From the NCBI GenBank assembly GCA_946222005.1, contig CAMIHP010000006.1:1-64000 (forward strand): a stretch of 64,000 nucleotides of DNA, in the 5' to 3' direction. The notes beneath the pieces are model-generated. The model made no database searches. It saw nothing but the letters and a program-made list of their open reading frames with translations, and was not told the DNA's origin. A program made the position numbers and the translations under genes. Positions 41,881 through 50,924 of the stretch are shown one piece after another (positions within the stretch are counted from its first letter, which is position 1; each line of letters starts with the position of its first letter). This stretch comes from an uncultured Candidatus Saccharibacteria bacterium. GTDB lineage: Bacteria; Patescibacteriota; Saccharimonadia; Saccharimonadales; Saccharimonadaceae.

Positions 41881-42627
41881 ATGTCAGCCCATGATGCCAT
41901 TACCTACCGCGTCAAGCGTGTCGTGCGGCAGGTTTCGCCAGCAGCTTTTGCAGAGCGTTCGGCGGCGCGCAAGATAGTGCAGCAGTTTGCCGAGCAAGCT
42001 GGCTTAATTTATTTCGGAACGATCAACCCGCGGGACGATGACTACCACCCAATCCGCGGCTACACTATGTCGACGACTCATCGCGACCGGCACTATAGCG
42101 TGGGTAATATTCGCGGCTATAATGTCACGCTGGTGTCGCGGCGAGATATGGTGCGGATTGCCAATAGCCCCAAGCCTTCGCCGCAACAGTGGCTAATTGC
42201 CGCGGTGGATATGTACACACGTCGTGATGTACCGTATATGTTTATTGGCCGGCAGGGCAAGATTGCTAGCTACCCGAGTTACAAATTGCAACCACTTCGG
42301 CTCGGGATGTTTGGGCCGCAACCAGAAGAATTTATGCAGAAATATACGGTGTATGGTGAGCTTGGGCGAGCGGTTGAGATAGAGCGCTACCTCACGCCTG
42401 ATGTAGCATCGGTGATAGTATCGCATTTTGATGATCTCAGTATTGAGATCTCGAGCGGTATCCTCTATATCTATGCTGCTATGGCAACGCCGACGATGGA
42501 GCTACTTGACCGGATGGTTTCTGACGGTCTATGGCTGGCAGCGACATTTGATGTATTTGCCGAGCAGCTTGCTGCTGCGCAAGCTGAGCGCCATGCCACC
42601 ATCCATCAGGGTTATCGCCATAGATAG
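41881..42627 (+). CDS. uncharacterised protein
   Basis: A 248-residue soluble alpha/beta protein, not recognised. Features: RDDDYHPIRGYTMSTTHRDRH near residue 45, a beta-rich centre with PYMFIGRQGK, and a helical C-terminus (TMELLDRMVSDGLWLAATF). Composition is that of a real, folded protein. Single gene flanked by tRNA-Trp and a gene-free stretch. Confidence 0.68.
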   Translation: MSAHDAITYRVKRVVRQVSPAAFAERSAARKIVQQFAEQAGLIYFGTINPRDDDYHPIRGYTMSTTHRDRHYSVGNIRGYNVTLVSRRDMVRIANSPKPSPQQWLIAAVDMYTRRDVPYMFIGRQGKIASYPSYKLQPLRLGMFGPQPEEFMQKYTVYGELGRAVEIERYLTPDVASVIVSHFDDLSIEISSGILYIYAAMATPTMELLDRMVSDGLWLAATFDVFAEQLAAAQAERHATIHQGYRHR

Positions 42628-42904
42628 TGTATCTTTGCGATGCCTGCATTCTTTCTATTCTCTTCTCTTTGGAGAGCCTGCATGGCTTATACTTCCCAAA
42701 TTCAGCTGTTACCATTCAATGGTTGAGCATGCGTCAGGTCTGGTAATATACTTTCATCTTTTTGCGTTCTACTGGGGTTAAGTAATAGAGCGAAGGTACT
42801 GACGCAGAAGCCTTAGAATTTGGGCGGCCAAGATAGTTGAGCTAATTATAGAGCCGTACAGCGACCGTACGCGACCGTACGCGACTCATACAATTAATTC
42901 CTGA
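42628..42904. other. gene-free stretch
   Basis: No supported gene. It contains the short tandem repeat at 42861-42880; the rest is unremarkable. Confidence 0.5.
42861..42880. repeat. tandem 10-mer GCGACCGTAC
   Basis: Two perfect copies, flanked by partial copies (CCGTACA before, GCGACT after). Confidence 0.7.
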
Positions 42905-42935
42905 GACAAAACAGCACCCATTGGCGGATGCTGTT
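42905..42935 (-). terminator. terminator after rpmG
   Basis: Minus strand AACAGCA pairs with TGCTGTT followed by TTGT; 23 bases past the rpmG stop. Confidence 0.55.
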
Positions 42936-42957
42936 GTGTGCTATTGCTACGATAAGA

Positions 42958-43167
42958 CTAGCCTTTGCGCGGCTTAACCTCGTTACGGCCGAGCGATTTC
43001 TTCGTCTCAGTGTAGGTAGCATGCCGGCGAGCAATTGGGTCATACTTACGCAGAACAAGCTTATCTGGAGTGTTCATTGTGTTCTTGCGCGTTACGTAGG
43101 TACGGTGTTTGGTGAGGTTGCTCACAAGAGCAATAATCTTTCGCTTGGTATTGTTCTTCTTTGCCAT
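42958..43167 (-). CDS. rpmG: 50S ribosomal protein L33 (zinc-free form)
   Basis: 69 residues: KKNNTKRKIIALVSNLTKH (in blocks), YVTRKNTMNTPDKLVLRKYDP and LGRNEVKPRKG are typical. The two CxxC zinc knuckles are absent (no Cys), so it is the C- form. The stand-alone position is normal for L33. Confidence 0.9.
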   Translation of the reverse strand: MAKKNNTKRKIIALVSNLTKHRTYVTRKNTMNTPDKLVLRKYDPIARRHATYTETKKSLGRNEVKPRKG

Positions 43168-43250
43168 TTCTTTACTCGTTAGATTTTATAAAACATCTTG
43201 GTTGATTATAGCATAGCCTATGGTGTAATGCTAGTGGCGACGGCGATTTG

Positions 43251-45008
43251 CTACTCGCTTGTGGTATAGGTGTCCCAGTTTGCTTGCTCATCAGCGCTCA
43301 GTGCTCGGGCCTCAGTGATAACAGCAGCAAGCTGTGAGGCGCTCACGGTGAAGGTTTCACCACTGTCGATTTCATCACGCTGCCCCATTAAGGTTACCAA
43401 GCGATTCTCGGCATATGCAGCCTGCGCAGGGTTAAGCTGCTGAGCTTGATGATGACTCTTGATGAAGCGCCGTGCCAAAAGCGACTGTGAGTCGCCATCT
43501 TGGGCAGTGAGCGTAATTGGCTTTTGCTCTGATGTGGTAGCTTGGTTCTTCTTCTCAGAATGAGCTGGAGTGTGCTGCGCTTGCGATTGACTAGAAGTAG
43601 TTGCTGGGCGGTTAGCTTGCTTCTTGTCTGTACTGCCGCGATTATCACGTTGCTGCTGCGGCTGTGGAGCGGTTTGCGCAGGGCGGTGCGGAGCTTCTTG
43701 TGGTTGCTGAGCTGGGATCATTGCCACGACATATGCGAGTGGCACTGTAATGAGCAGCAGGACAATTGCCGCGAGACCAGTTGCATATTGACGAAGTGCG
43801 CTCGATGGAGCAGGTGTGTGGTGACGAGTGAGTGTAACGAGCGCCCATAGTTTGCTCGTGAGCGCGAGGCTACCAGCGATAGGAAGATAGAGTGGCAGGA
43901 GCCATAGGTCGCGTGGGTGATGCTTAAGGTGTGGAATATTGCGCACGGCCTGCCATATAAGCCAGCCAAGCACAAGCCCAAGGATCGTTACACTGCTCCA
44001 GAGCGTTGCAGTAGTCGCTGTCCCAGTCAGAGTGCTGTATAGGTTGTTGACAAGCGTGCTACTAAGCACGATCAGTGCCCCAAGATAGAGCAAGCTTGCA
44101 AAGCAAAAGCCAATGTGCGTAAGCCAGACAAGTGGCCCCGCCTGCCAGATACGTGTGTGCTGATGCCAGAGTTGCCAATAGGCGGCGCGACTCAACTGGG
44201 TATAGCTGCCTGCAATCCGGTAGAGTTCTGCCGGGTGGTTGATCTGCGTGAGAGCACTGTGCTGGTAGGCTGCGTGGTATTGTGCAGGCAGAGACAGCGC
44301 GATGCTTGATGGATGATGCGCGGCACATGGCTGCGCTGTTGCATCGCTCTGAGTAAATTGCTTGAGTAACTCAAGCCGGATAGCAAAGGTATCACTTGTG
44401 ATAGCATAGGCTTGGCCGTGGTGGCTCTGCATGGGCAAAATAACACGTTGCTGCATATCGAGCAGCCAACTGCCGATTCGCTGAGAGAGTGTCGCTCCAC
44501 CAGTGTATTGTTGACGGCCACTAACGAGCCCAATAGTTGGCTCGGCAAAGGGCAAAAGGAGGTTAATTGTCGATGGTGTCCAGCGTGCACGCGGGGTTGT
44601 AACAAGCACAAGGCTCACACGCCGCACTTTTTCAATCAGTGAGGCAAGCTGCGCATCATAGCTCATCATCTCAGGCTGCTCGATCACTGTTGTTGCATAT
44701 TCTTTGGCGATTGCTCGGAGAGATTGGTGAGCGTGTGAAGCGTCGTTAATCGAGACGAGTAGCTGCGTTGGCTTACTATGCTCTTTGATGCTCGCGAGGC
44801 AGCTCTCGAAGACTTCTGGGTCTTCATCCTCAGCAACGACTAAGACTGCGTATTTTTTGCGGAGAGTTGCAGTGTAAGTTTTATTCTTGCGGGCACTTAC
44901 TACGCGGAGCCACCAACTCAGGACGACCGTGAGGAATATCACCCCTCCAATCCACCACCGATACCTGTCGATTACTTCCATACACTGTACAAAACCAGCC
45001 ATTGCCAT
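43251..45008 (-). CDS. membrane glycosyltransferase, GT2-like
   Basis: A 585-residue protein: an N-terminal membrane helix (about 18-37), a GT-A-like domain (YAVLVVAEDEDPEVFESCL, LLVSINDAS, LVLVTTPRARW), a block IGSWLLDMQQRV near the QxxRW position of processive GT2 enzymes, then four or five membrane helices (about 285-420) and a Gln/Pro/Ser-rich disordered tail with a small helical end. It would add sugars at the cell surface; the usual DxD is not clear, so activity is uncertain. GAGGAG lies upstream; ATG at 45002 is an equally possible start. Confidence 0.65.
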   Translation of the reverse strand: MAMAGFVQCMEVIDRYRWWIGGVIFLTVVLSWWLRVVSARKNKTYTATLRKKYAVLVVAEDEDPEVFESCLASIKEHSKPTQLLVSINDASHAHQSLRAIAKEYATTVIEQPEMMSYDAQLASLIEKVRRVSLVLVTTPRARWTPSTINLLLPFAEPTIGLVSGRQQYTGGATLSQRIGSWLLDMQQRVILPMQSHHGQAYAITSDTFAIRLELLKQFTQSDATAQPCAAHHPSSIALSLPAQYHAAYQHSALTQINHPAELYRIAGSYTQLSRAAYWQLWHQHTRIWQAGPLVWLTHIGFCFASLLYLGALIVLSSTLVNNLYSTLTGTATTATLWSSVTILGLVLGWLIWQAVRNIPHLKHHPRDLWLLPLYLPIAGSLALTSKLWALVTLTRHHTPAPSSALRQYATGLAAIVLLLITVPLAYVVAMIPAQQPQEAPHRPAQTAPQPQQQRDNRGSTDKKQANRPATTSSQSQAQHTPAHSEKKNQATTSEQKPITLTAQDGDSQSLLARRFIKSHHQAQQLNPAQAAYAENRLVTLMGQRDEIDSGETFTVSASQLAAVITEARALSADEQANWDTYTTSE

Positions 45009-45368
45009 AGACTCCTCTTTATTTAATGGTTATTCTTATTCTAACACGAAAATTTATCGTACAAACACTCTATCGACAAGAGATCGCTCGAACGATAGAC
45101 AATATGTATTGTAGCCACGAATACCACCATTTGTCAATGGATTCTAAGAGAATTATGTATACATGTACTATAACCTCCCCGATTATGCCATTGAGTATGG
45201 CGCAAAAAGCTAAGTTATAGATGCTATATGAGGTAGGCTGACCACTGGTAGAACCTCGCACGCTCTATAGATGAAGCAGCGAAGATAATGCTAGCAAAAT
45301 GAGCGCATCAAGAACCAAGGCAGTAAGGCTTGCTGGTACGTACCTCGTATGGTAGAATACCAAGTAAT
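45009..45368. other. gene-free stretch
   Basis: AT-rich, about 360 bases between the glycosyltransferase promoter and tRNA-Thr. The only item seen is a likely tRNA promoter just before 45369 (GTATGGTAGAAT). Nothing else is supported. Confidence 0.5.
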
Positions 45369-45444
45369 GCCGCGATAGCTCAGTTGGTAGAGCGCATCCA
45401 TGGTAAGGATGAGGTCTCGGGTTCAAGCCCCGATCGTGGCTCCA
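45369..45444 (+). tRNA. tRNA-Thr (GGT)
   Basis: Acceptor GCCGCGA/TCGTGGC, anticodon arm CATCC-ATGGTAA-GGATG (anticodon GGT), T-arm TCGGG-TTCAAGC-CCCGA, encoded CCA. Confidence 0.95.
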
Positions 45445-45577
45445 TGGCTGAATTTGTTGATTACCTCATCGTTGGCGGGGTAATTTCTATTATTGACCGA
45501 TGACGCGGATGTTTTTCGCTTGTTGAAGTTATGCGACGAGAAGCGCCATTCCCTGCCACGCACTATCAGCAACGAGG

Positions 45578-46342
45578 TTAGACTGGCCGGCGGTTGCGTG
45601 GCATCTGGTATACACGGCCCTCTACCTCTGGTGCCTGTAGTGACTGGCGCTTTATAATGTGGTGCTCAGGATATTCAGTGAGGCCATGGGATGTATCGTC
45701 GCCCATAGGGTAATGACTCAGACCCTCGCTGAATAATTCGTTTGATAATTCGGTAGCGTCGGGCTGTTGGCCAAGTGGATAGTCACAGCGGGTGATTACT
45801 CTCGTTGGTGTGTTCTTACTGTCAGAGCGAGTTGTAATTACGCTGATAGCAGCTACTTCAAGTTCTTGCACGCCAGGTAAAATCGTGCCGGCATTATTGT
45901 GTGTGCCGTGCTGAACATATGCCATGGTATCGAGACCGCGCATACTACGGGCGTCGTATACAACTGATAATCTTCTGGCTATATACCCAATTTCATATCG
46001 GAGGCGCAACACTTCTTTGCTCGGCATAACTTCTCTAACTCGTTGTGAATCATCGACTGACCCGCCAATCTCTACCTCATCACCAAGCTGTATAGTAAAT
46101 GGCTCAAACTCCTCCGATAGAGCTTTGGTATATTTTATAATCCCATCACGTTTCGTTGTGTCTCCTTCTGATTTTTCACGCACGACCATCGAGGAAAAGA
46201 ACGGCATAAGAGGATACTTTTTGAGCTTATGTTCATAGATTGGGTGGTTGCGATTTCGATAGAGCTCAGACGTACGTCGTGATTCATCATCAGTAAATAG
46301 TGCAGCGACTAGGACATGGTTGAAGTGGTTTTCTTGAGTCAT
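45578..46342 (-). CDS. uncharacterised protein
   Basis: A 254-residue soluble protein, not recognised. The start FNHVLVAALFTDDESRR could be the first strand and helix of a 2H-phosphoesterase-like fold, but the paired HxT/S motifs are not visible. GDEVEIGGSVDDSQRVREV and a helix with EVLRLRYEIGYIARRLSVVYDARS follow. No operon partner; tRNA genes flank it on both sides. Confidence 0.6.
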   Translation of the reverse strand: MTQENHFNHVLVAALFTDDESRRTSELYRNRNHPIYEHKLKKYPLMPFFSSMVVREKSEGDTTKRDGIIKYTKALSEEFEPFTIQLGDEVEIGGSVDDSQRVREVMPSKEVLRLRYEIGYIARRLSVVYDARSMRGLDTMAYVQHGTHNNAGTILPGVQELEVAAISVITTRSDSKNTPTRVITRCDYPLGQQPDATELSNELFSEGLSHYPMGDDTSHGLTEYPEHHIIKRQSLQAPEVEGRVYQMPRNRRPV

Positions 46343-46535
46343 GGATGATAGTATAAAACAAAATATGTGATAATAACAGAGGAAAAGCCGCGGTTTGTAT
46401 GTTTTCTCATATAATCATGATATTGGTCTGAATGGTATGTAAGTACAAAAAGCGAAAATTGTCGAATGAAGGAATTCGCACTTTGACATTGGCAAAAAAT
46501 TTGCTATACTAATTCACAGTTAGTTCATTTTATTT

Positions 46536-46620
46536 GCCGGAGTCGTCTAGTGGCAATGACAGGAGACTGTAAATCTCCCGCTTTTTAGCTTCGTAGGTTC
46601 GAGTCCTACCTCCGGTACCA
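46536..46620 (+). tRNA. tRNA-Tyr (GTA)
   Basis: Type II tRNA with long variable arm (CCCGCTTTTTAGCTTCG). Acceptor GCCGGAG/CTCCGGT, anticodon arm GGAGA-CTGTAAA-TCTCC (anticodon GTA), encoded CCA. TATACT lies upstream at 46505. Confidence 0.95.
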
Positions 46621-46625
46621 TTTCT

Positions 46626-46702
46626 GCCGCTTTAGCTCAGCTGGTCAGAGCAACTGTTTTGTAAACAGTAGGTCTACGGTTCGAATCCGTAAAGCGGCTC
46701 CA
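46626..46702 (+). tRNA. tRNA-Thr (TGT)
   Basis: Acceptor GCCGCTT/AAGCGGC, anticodon arm ACTGT-TTTGTAA-ACAGT (anticodon TGT), T-arm TACGG-TTCGAAT-CCGTA, encoded CCA. Five bases after tRNA-Tyr, one transcript. Confidence 0.95.
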
Positions 46703-46714
46703 TACGTATATCGC

Positions 46715-46745
46715 GAAGACTTTCTTACGGAGGAGGTCTTTTTTG
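46715..46745 (+). terminator. terminator after the tRNA-Tyr/Thr pair
   Basis: AAGAC...GTCTT followed by TTTTT. Confidence 0.55.
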
Positions 46746-46901
46746 TTTTTGCAGTTACGTAGTAGCTGTAAATTGGTAGGAGCTTATTCCACTCTTTGTA
46801 TTGGCTATTGTAAGAACAATGTTGGAAGCGTGGTAATTGTAGTGAGTATAGCGATATATCAAAAGGGCTTGAGCAGCGAGAAACCCTGCCCTGAGAACGT
46901 A

Positions 46902-46932
46902 AATAAGGCAGTATACATACTGCTGCCTTATT
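46902..46932 (-). terminator. terminator after the TPR gene
   Basis: AATAAGGCAG pairs with CTGCCTTATT; an inner GTAT/ATAC also pairs. T runs on both strands. Confidence 0.7.
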
Positions 46933-46972
46933 GATTGTATTTAGCCCTTATTATACCTTTTACCGTTTGACG

Positions 46973-47863
46973 CTACATCGTAATGCGGCGTGGTGCGCTG
47001 CGCTGGATGCGGTTAGCGGGCATTGGTGCTCGTGCTGGCGGATGAACAGCGGCGGACTGTCGACTGTAGGCGGCATTTGGCTGCGGTTGCGGAGGTGCTT
47101 GAGTATACGCTGGCGCTGCTGGAGCAGGCAATGCAGCTGGTGGATGGTAATACGCCGTTGAAGGTTGTTGCTCTACCTGCTGAGACGGCACAGTAATGCG
47201 TTGCTGGGGTTGCTGGCGAGGCTCTGGTTGTGCTCGGTGGTGCTGCGGTGATTGCGCAGAGGTAGGCTGGGGTTGCAGCTTGGCGCGGATGCGCTGAGCT
47301 TTTTTGTGGTCGCCAGCTCGTTCGTAGCCTTCGGCCAGGAGCTGATATGTTTGGGTGCCAGGCTCTAGCTTGGCAGCTCGCTCGAGTGACTCTAGCATTT
47401 TCTTACTATGGCCGAGCTTTTCCTGCACCTTGGCATAGGCAATATGCCGCGCAGCCAGCTTGTCCTCCATTGCTAGTGCTTGTTCAAAGGCGAGAGCAGC
47501 TTTGTCGTAGCGCTTGGTTTCGTAATAGATGAGGCCAACATTATGCAAGCTCGAAGCGCTTGGCTCGAGACTCTGAGCGATCTCAAAGCACTCGATCGCA
47601 TCATCGAAGGCCTTCTGTTTGGCGTATAAAATACCGAGCCGGTTATAGGCGGTTGCATTCCGCTCGTCCACCCGCAAAATCGTCAGCAGTGCCTTTTCGG
47701 CGCGGAGATAACGACGATCGCGCAGTGACTCCTGAGCTACCTCCCACAGGCGATCAAGCTTGCCCGAGAGGCGCATTGGTAATTGTGAAGTGGTCTCGGC
47801 AACTGATTGCTGCTGCCACAAGGCAAAGGCACCAGCGCAGGCTACCAATAATAATCCATACAT
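46973..47863 (-). CDS. TPR-repeat membrane-anchored protein
   Basis: A 296-residue protein: N-terminal membrane helix (residues 2-15), four to five TPR units (about 40-195: AEKALLTILRVDERNATAYNRLG in blocks, AFDDAIECFEIAQSLEPSASSLHNVG, YDKAALAFEQALAMEDKLAARHIAYAKV), then a Pro/Gln/Ala-rich tail of about 90 residues. Probably a scaffold outside or at the membrane. The start at 47863 is fixed by TATACT six bases upstream; that -10 lies in the end of holB. Confidence 0.82.
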   Translation of the reverse strand: MYGLLLVACAGAFALWQQQSVAETTSQLPMRLSGKLDRLWEVAQESLRDRRYLRAEKALLTILRVDERNATAYNRLGILYAKQKAFDDAIECFEIAQSLEPSASSLHNVGLIYYETKRYDKAALAFEQALAMEDKLAARHIAYAKVQEKLGHSKKMLESLERAAKLEPGTQTYQLLAEGYERAGDHKKAQRIRAKLQPQPTSAQSPQHHRAQPEPRQQPQQRITVPSQQVEQQPSTAYYHPPAALPAPAAPAYTQAPPQPQPNAAYSRQSAAVHPPARAPMPANRIQRSAPRRITM

Positions 47864-47865
47864 AG

Positions 47866-48693
47866 TTATAGTATACCACATGCCAGCAGCTGAATCCGCA
47901 CGCTGGCATTGGCAGTAATGCGCTCGTGTGCGCGTGCGATATGTTCTGCCTGGGTAAGCAGCTGCTGCGATGGTTGCGTCCGGAGTGTATGCCATATAAT
48001 GTGCAACACACACTCAAGTAAGAGCAATGCACGAGCTCGATCGTGGCTATAGCGCTGCCCAATCACGATGCGTTGGCGGGTAGCACCAGTGATATACTGA
48101 CGCGCATCGGTCATTGCCAGAGCAATGGTGCGAAATTCCTCGCTATTGGCAACCAAGCGTGCGATCGTTGCAGGTTGCTGCTGAGCAATAAACTGTAGCT
48201 GGGCACGGCGCGTCGGGTCAATAATGCCAAGTTGATCAAGCTGATTGGCTGTTTGAGCTCGCTGAGGTGGAATGATACGGACGGTTTGGACGCGTGAGCG
48301 AATTGTTGCCAGCAAGCGTTGAGGTTGATGGCTGGTGAGGATGAGATGAAGCGCGTGGGGCGGCTCTTCGAGGAGTTTAAGGAAGGCATTTTGGGCGGCA
48401 GGTGTCATCCGGTCGGCATCGTCAATAATGACAAATTGCCGAGCCATTGCCTTGCCCTGGGTAAGTGTGTGAAGCGAGCGGATGTCATCAACGCGAATCG
48501 TCCCGCGTTGCTGGTCGTCATGGCCCTGGCTGGTATGAGGCCGGAGGATAAGTGCGGTGCGGCCTGCAACCTGCCGTGCTGCGGTCATAAGCCCAAGCCC
48601 AGGTGCGCCAACAAGAAGCAATGACTGTGGTGGCTGCTGCGCTAGCTGGGCAAGACGCTGCTCGGTGCGGGGGTTATAAACGAGCGATGACAT
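47866..48693 (-). CDS. holB: DNA polymerase III delta' -like subunit
   Basis: A 275-residue clamp-loader component of the AAA+ type. LLLVGAPGLGLMTAAR occupies the Walker A position, but the essential GK is GL, as in non-hydrolysing delta' proteins. FVIIDDADRMTPAAQNAFLKLLEEPP and LLATIRSRVQ are typical. The ATG at 48693 overlaps the end of the upstream pseudouridine synthase gene; the GA-rich sequence there (GAGGGGG) serves as ribosome site. Confidence 0.88.
   Translation of the reverse strand: MSSLVYNPRTEQRLAQLAQQPPQSLLLVGAPGLGLMTAARQVAGRTALILRPHTSQGHDDQQRGTIRVDDIRSLHTLTQGKAMARQFVIIDDADRMTPAAQNAFLKLLEEPPHALHLILTSHQPQRLLATIRSRVQTVRIIPPQRAQTANQLDQLGIIDPTRRAQLQFIAQQQPATIARLVANSEEFRTIALAMTDARQYITGATRQRIVIGQRYSHDRARALLLLECVLHIIWHTLRTQPSQQLLTQAEHIARAHERITANASVRIQLLACGIL
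47870..47875 (-). promoter_or_regulatory. -10 hexamer of the TPR gene
   Basis: Minus strand TGG-TATACT, six bases before the ATG at 47863, within the last codons of holB. Confidence 0.5.
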
Positions 48694-49852
48694 CGGCCCC
48701 CTCAGGAAAGAGTGCCATAAAGGCTGCTGGCGGTGGTGCAACAAACGTCTGACGTAGGCCAGCACGAGTCGTGATTTCGAGCTGGTAGGCGTGTAAGAGA
48801 AGACGCTCCCCTGCCGATCCATAGACGCGATCACCAACAATCGGTGTGCCAATATATGCCAGATGGACACGCAGCTGATGTGTTCGGCCAGTGCGGGGGC
48901 GCAGAGCGAGTAAGCTTATACTGGACTGCGTGGCGAGTACTTTATAGATTGTTTGGGCAGATTTGCCGCGTGGATCGGCTCGAAAGGTGCTTGGCGCGGC
49001 CGGGTTACGCCCGAGCGAGACATCGATCTTGGCTTGCTGCTGACGGGGTTGCCCTGCCACAACCGCTAGATATGTCTTCTTAGCGTGGCGCTCGGCAAAT
49101 TGCTTCTTAAGCCGCTGGAAGGCCTCAGGCGTACGTGCACCAATCATCACTCCGCTGGTATCGCGGTCGAGTCGATGGACAATCCCTGGCCGATTTGTCT
49201 CCAGTCCAACCGAAGTATAGCGCCGGAAGAAGTTTGCTACCGTAAACTCATCATTGAGCGCACCCTTGCTATGTGTGAGGATACCAGCTGGCTTATTGAT
49301 AACAATTACATCATCATCGATGTAAAGGATCGGGAGGGTTTTGTCGCTATGGTCGGTTGCATCAGGTAGGTTGATGGCGATACTATCGGTTTCTGCTACC
49401 AGTTGGCGTGGCTGACAGACGACTCTATCGTTGACAGCGACGTGGCCAGCTTTGATGTGTTTTTGCCAAGTAGAGCGACTGGTCTCGGGGTGACGCGTTG
49501 CAAGCAGGCTATCAAGGCGCTGAGTGGTGCGCTGCTGCTGAAAAAGATAGACATCCTTACCCTTGAATGGTAGGCCGTAGGTCGTGATGTCGCTGAGTGG
49601 GTTGGAGAGAATTTCCCCCGTTGCATCACTTTTTGCGGTGTAGATCTGCTGCATGATGTAGGGTGCATGATCTTCCGCTGTGTCGTCGATGAGCAAAAAG
49701 TACTGCCGTCGGTCGAAGCGAAAGCGCACTAGCTGGTTGATAGGCTGCGGGTGGCTACTGGCGATTTGGTCGATGTGACGTGGGACATTATCGTCAGTTG
49801 CTTGACGAAACTGGCGTAAGATAGCAAGGAGGTCGCTTGATGTGATTTTCAT
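48674..49852 (-). CDS. RluA/RluD-family pseudouridine synthase with N-terminal extension
   Basis: A 392-residue enzyme that isomerises uridines in large rRNA (or tRNA). S4 domain at about residues 120-180 (TWQKHIKAGHVAVNDRVV), catalytic block GIVHRLDRDTSGVMIGAR with the essential Asp, then LRPRTGRTHQLRVHLAYIG. The first 100 residues are not part of the usual family and form an additional domain (FRFDRRQYFLLIDDTAEDH). ATG 49852 follows GGAG by eight bases. Confidence 0.9.
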   Translation of the reverse strand: MKITSSDLLAILRQFRQATDDNVPRHIDQIASSHPQPINQLVRFRFDRRQYFLLIDDTAEDHAPYIMQQIYTAKSDATGEILSNPLSDITTYGLPFKGKDVYLFQQQRTTQRLDSLLATRHPETSRSTWQKHIKAGHVAVNDRVVCQPRQLVAETDSIAINLPDATDHSDKTLPILYIDDDVIVINKPAGILTHSKGALNDEFTVANFFRRYTSVGLETNRPGIVHRLDRDTSGVMIGARTPEAFQRLKKQFAERHAKKTYLAVVAGQPRQQQAKIDVSLGRNPAAPSTFRADPRGKSAQTIYKVLATQSSISLLALRPRTGRTHQLRVHLAYIGTPIVGDRVYGSAGERLLLHAYQLEITTRAGLRQTFVAPPPAAFMALFPEGADVIARL

Positions 49853-49877
49853 ACAATGACTCCATCTCGCGCTATAC

Positions 49878-50912
49878 TCATGATGTACTCCGCAGGCCAA
49901 CCGCCTTTTGTACGCGGAGGAGCGTGGTGTTGGCGACCTCATTCATTGCTCGCTCAGAGCGCTCGAGAGTAGCAAGCAGTGTCTCATCGGAGATACCTGC
50001 GAGCCGTGTTTGAAAATCAGTGAGGAAGGTAGCCACCGCCTCAGCTACTGCACGCTTGAGTGGACCATATTGGGTCTGCCCTACCCACTCGGCATTCACC
50101 TCAGCTTGCGGGCGATTGGTCAAGATTGCAAGCAGTTGAAGCAGATTCGTAATGCCTGGTTGGCGCTGCCAGTCGAAGTTGATAACACCAAGCGAGTCTG
50201 TTGTGGCAGCCATGATCTTTTTGCGCGCTTGGGCGGGGGTATCAGCAAGGTTAATCTTGGATTTTTGGTCGGTTGAACTCTTACTCATCTTCTTTTCTGG
50301 GTTCGTCAGGCTGCGAATGCGTAGACCGGTGTCGCGCTGGATGAAGGCGGTTTGCTTGGCAGTTGGCTCTGGTATAGTGAAAAGTTCGCCGAACTTATGA
50401 TTCATGCGCAGTGCAATATCACGGGTAATCTCCAAGTGCTGGAACTGATCCTCACCGACTGGCACCCATCGAGCGTTGTAGAGAAGGATATCGGCTGCCA
50501 TTAGGACAGGGTAATTGAAGAGCCCAACAGTGACATTACTGTTGGTATCAGCCGATTTTTCTTTAAACTGCGTCATGCGGCTCATCTCGCCAAAGCCAGT
50601 AAAGCAATCTAAAATCCACGTGAGTTCACTGTGTGCTGGGATGAAGCTCTGCCGGTAGAGAAACGTATGTTCGTCGGTGATGTCAAGCCCTGCTGCGATG
50701 AAGTACTTGAGGTTTGTTAGCGTATTCTCGTAGAGTGCCGTGTGGTCGATCGGTGTAGTAAAACTGTGGAGGTCGGGCACAAACATATTGAGCTGGTAGC
50801 GCCCAGCGTAGTGCTGCTGCAGCTGTACCATTGGCACAAAGGCACCAAGATAATTGCCAAGCGTTGGTTCTTCATTGCTACGAATTCCGGTGAGGATAAC
50901 TTCTTTGGACAT
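49878..50912 (-). CDS. trpS: tryptophanyl-tRNA synthetase
   Basis: Class I aminoacyl-tRNA synthetase, 344 residues. TLGNYLGAF is the HIGH-type motif, KMSKSST the second signature, with GEDQFQHLEITRDIA between. Length normal. Its tRNA (anticodon CCA) is encoded 9 kb away at 41744. A TATACT -10 ends six bases before the ATG. Confidence 0.96.
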   Translation of the reverse strand: MSKEVILTGIRSNEEPTLGNYLGAFVPMVQLQQHYAGRYQLNMFVPDLHSFTTPIDHTALYENTLTNLKYFIAAGLDITDEHTFLYRQSFIPAHSELTWILDCFTGFGEMSRMTQFKEKSADTNSNVTVGLFNYPVLMAADILLYNARWVPVGEDQFQHLEITRDIALRMNHKFGELFTIPEPTAKQTAFIQRDTGLRIRSLTNPEKKMSKSSTDQKSKINLADTPAQARKKIMAATTDSLGVINFDWQRQPGITNLLQLLAILTNRPQAEVNAEWVGQTQYGPLKRAVAEAVATFLTDFQTRLAGISDETLLATLERSERAMNEVANTTLLRVQKAVGLRSTS

Positions 50913-50918
50913 ATACGT

Positions 50919-50924
50919 AGTATA
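50919..50924 (-). promoter_or_regulatory. -10 hexamer for trpS
   Basis: Minus strand TGC-TATACT, six bases before the ATG at 50912. Confidence 0.5.

Noticed and set aside
46743..46934. 63-codon frame after the tRNA pair
   Set aside because: Starts inside the tRNA terminator and ends in another terminator; no ribosome site.
48674..48870. Longer N-terminus for the delta' subunit (start at 48870)
   Set aside because: The additional 59 residues are the antisense-like overlap with the pseudouridine synthase gene; the conserved protein begins at MSSLVYNPRTEQRL (48693).
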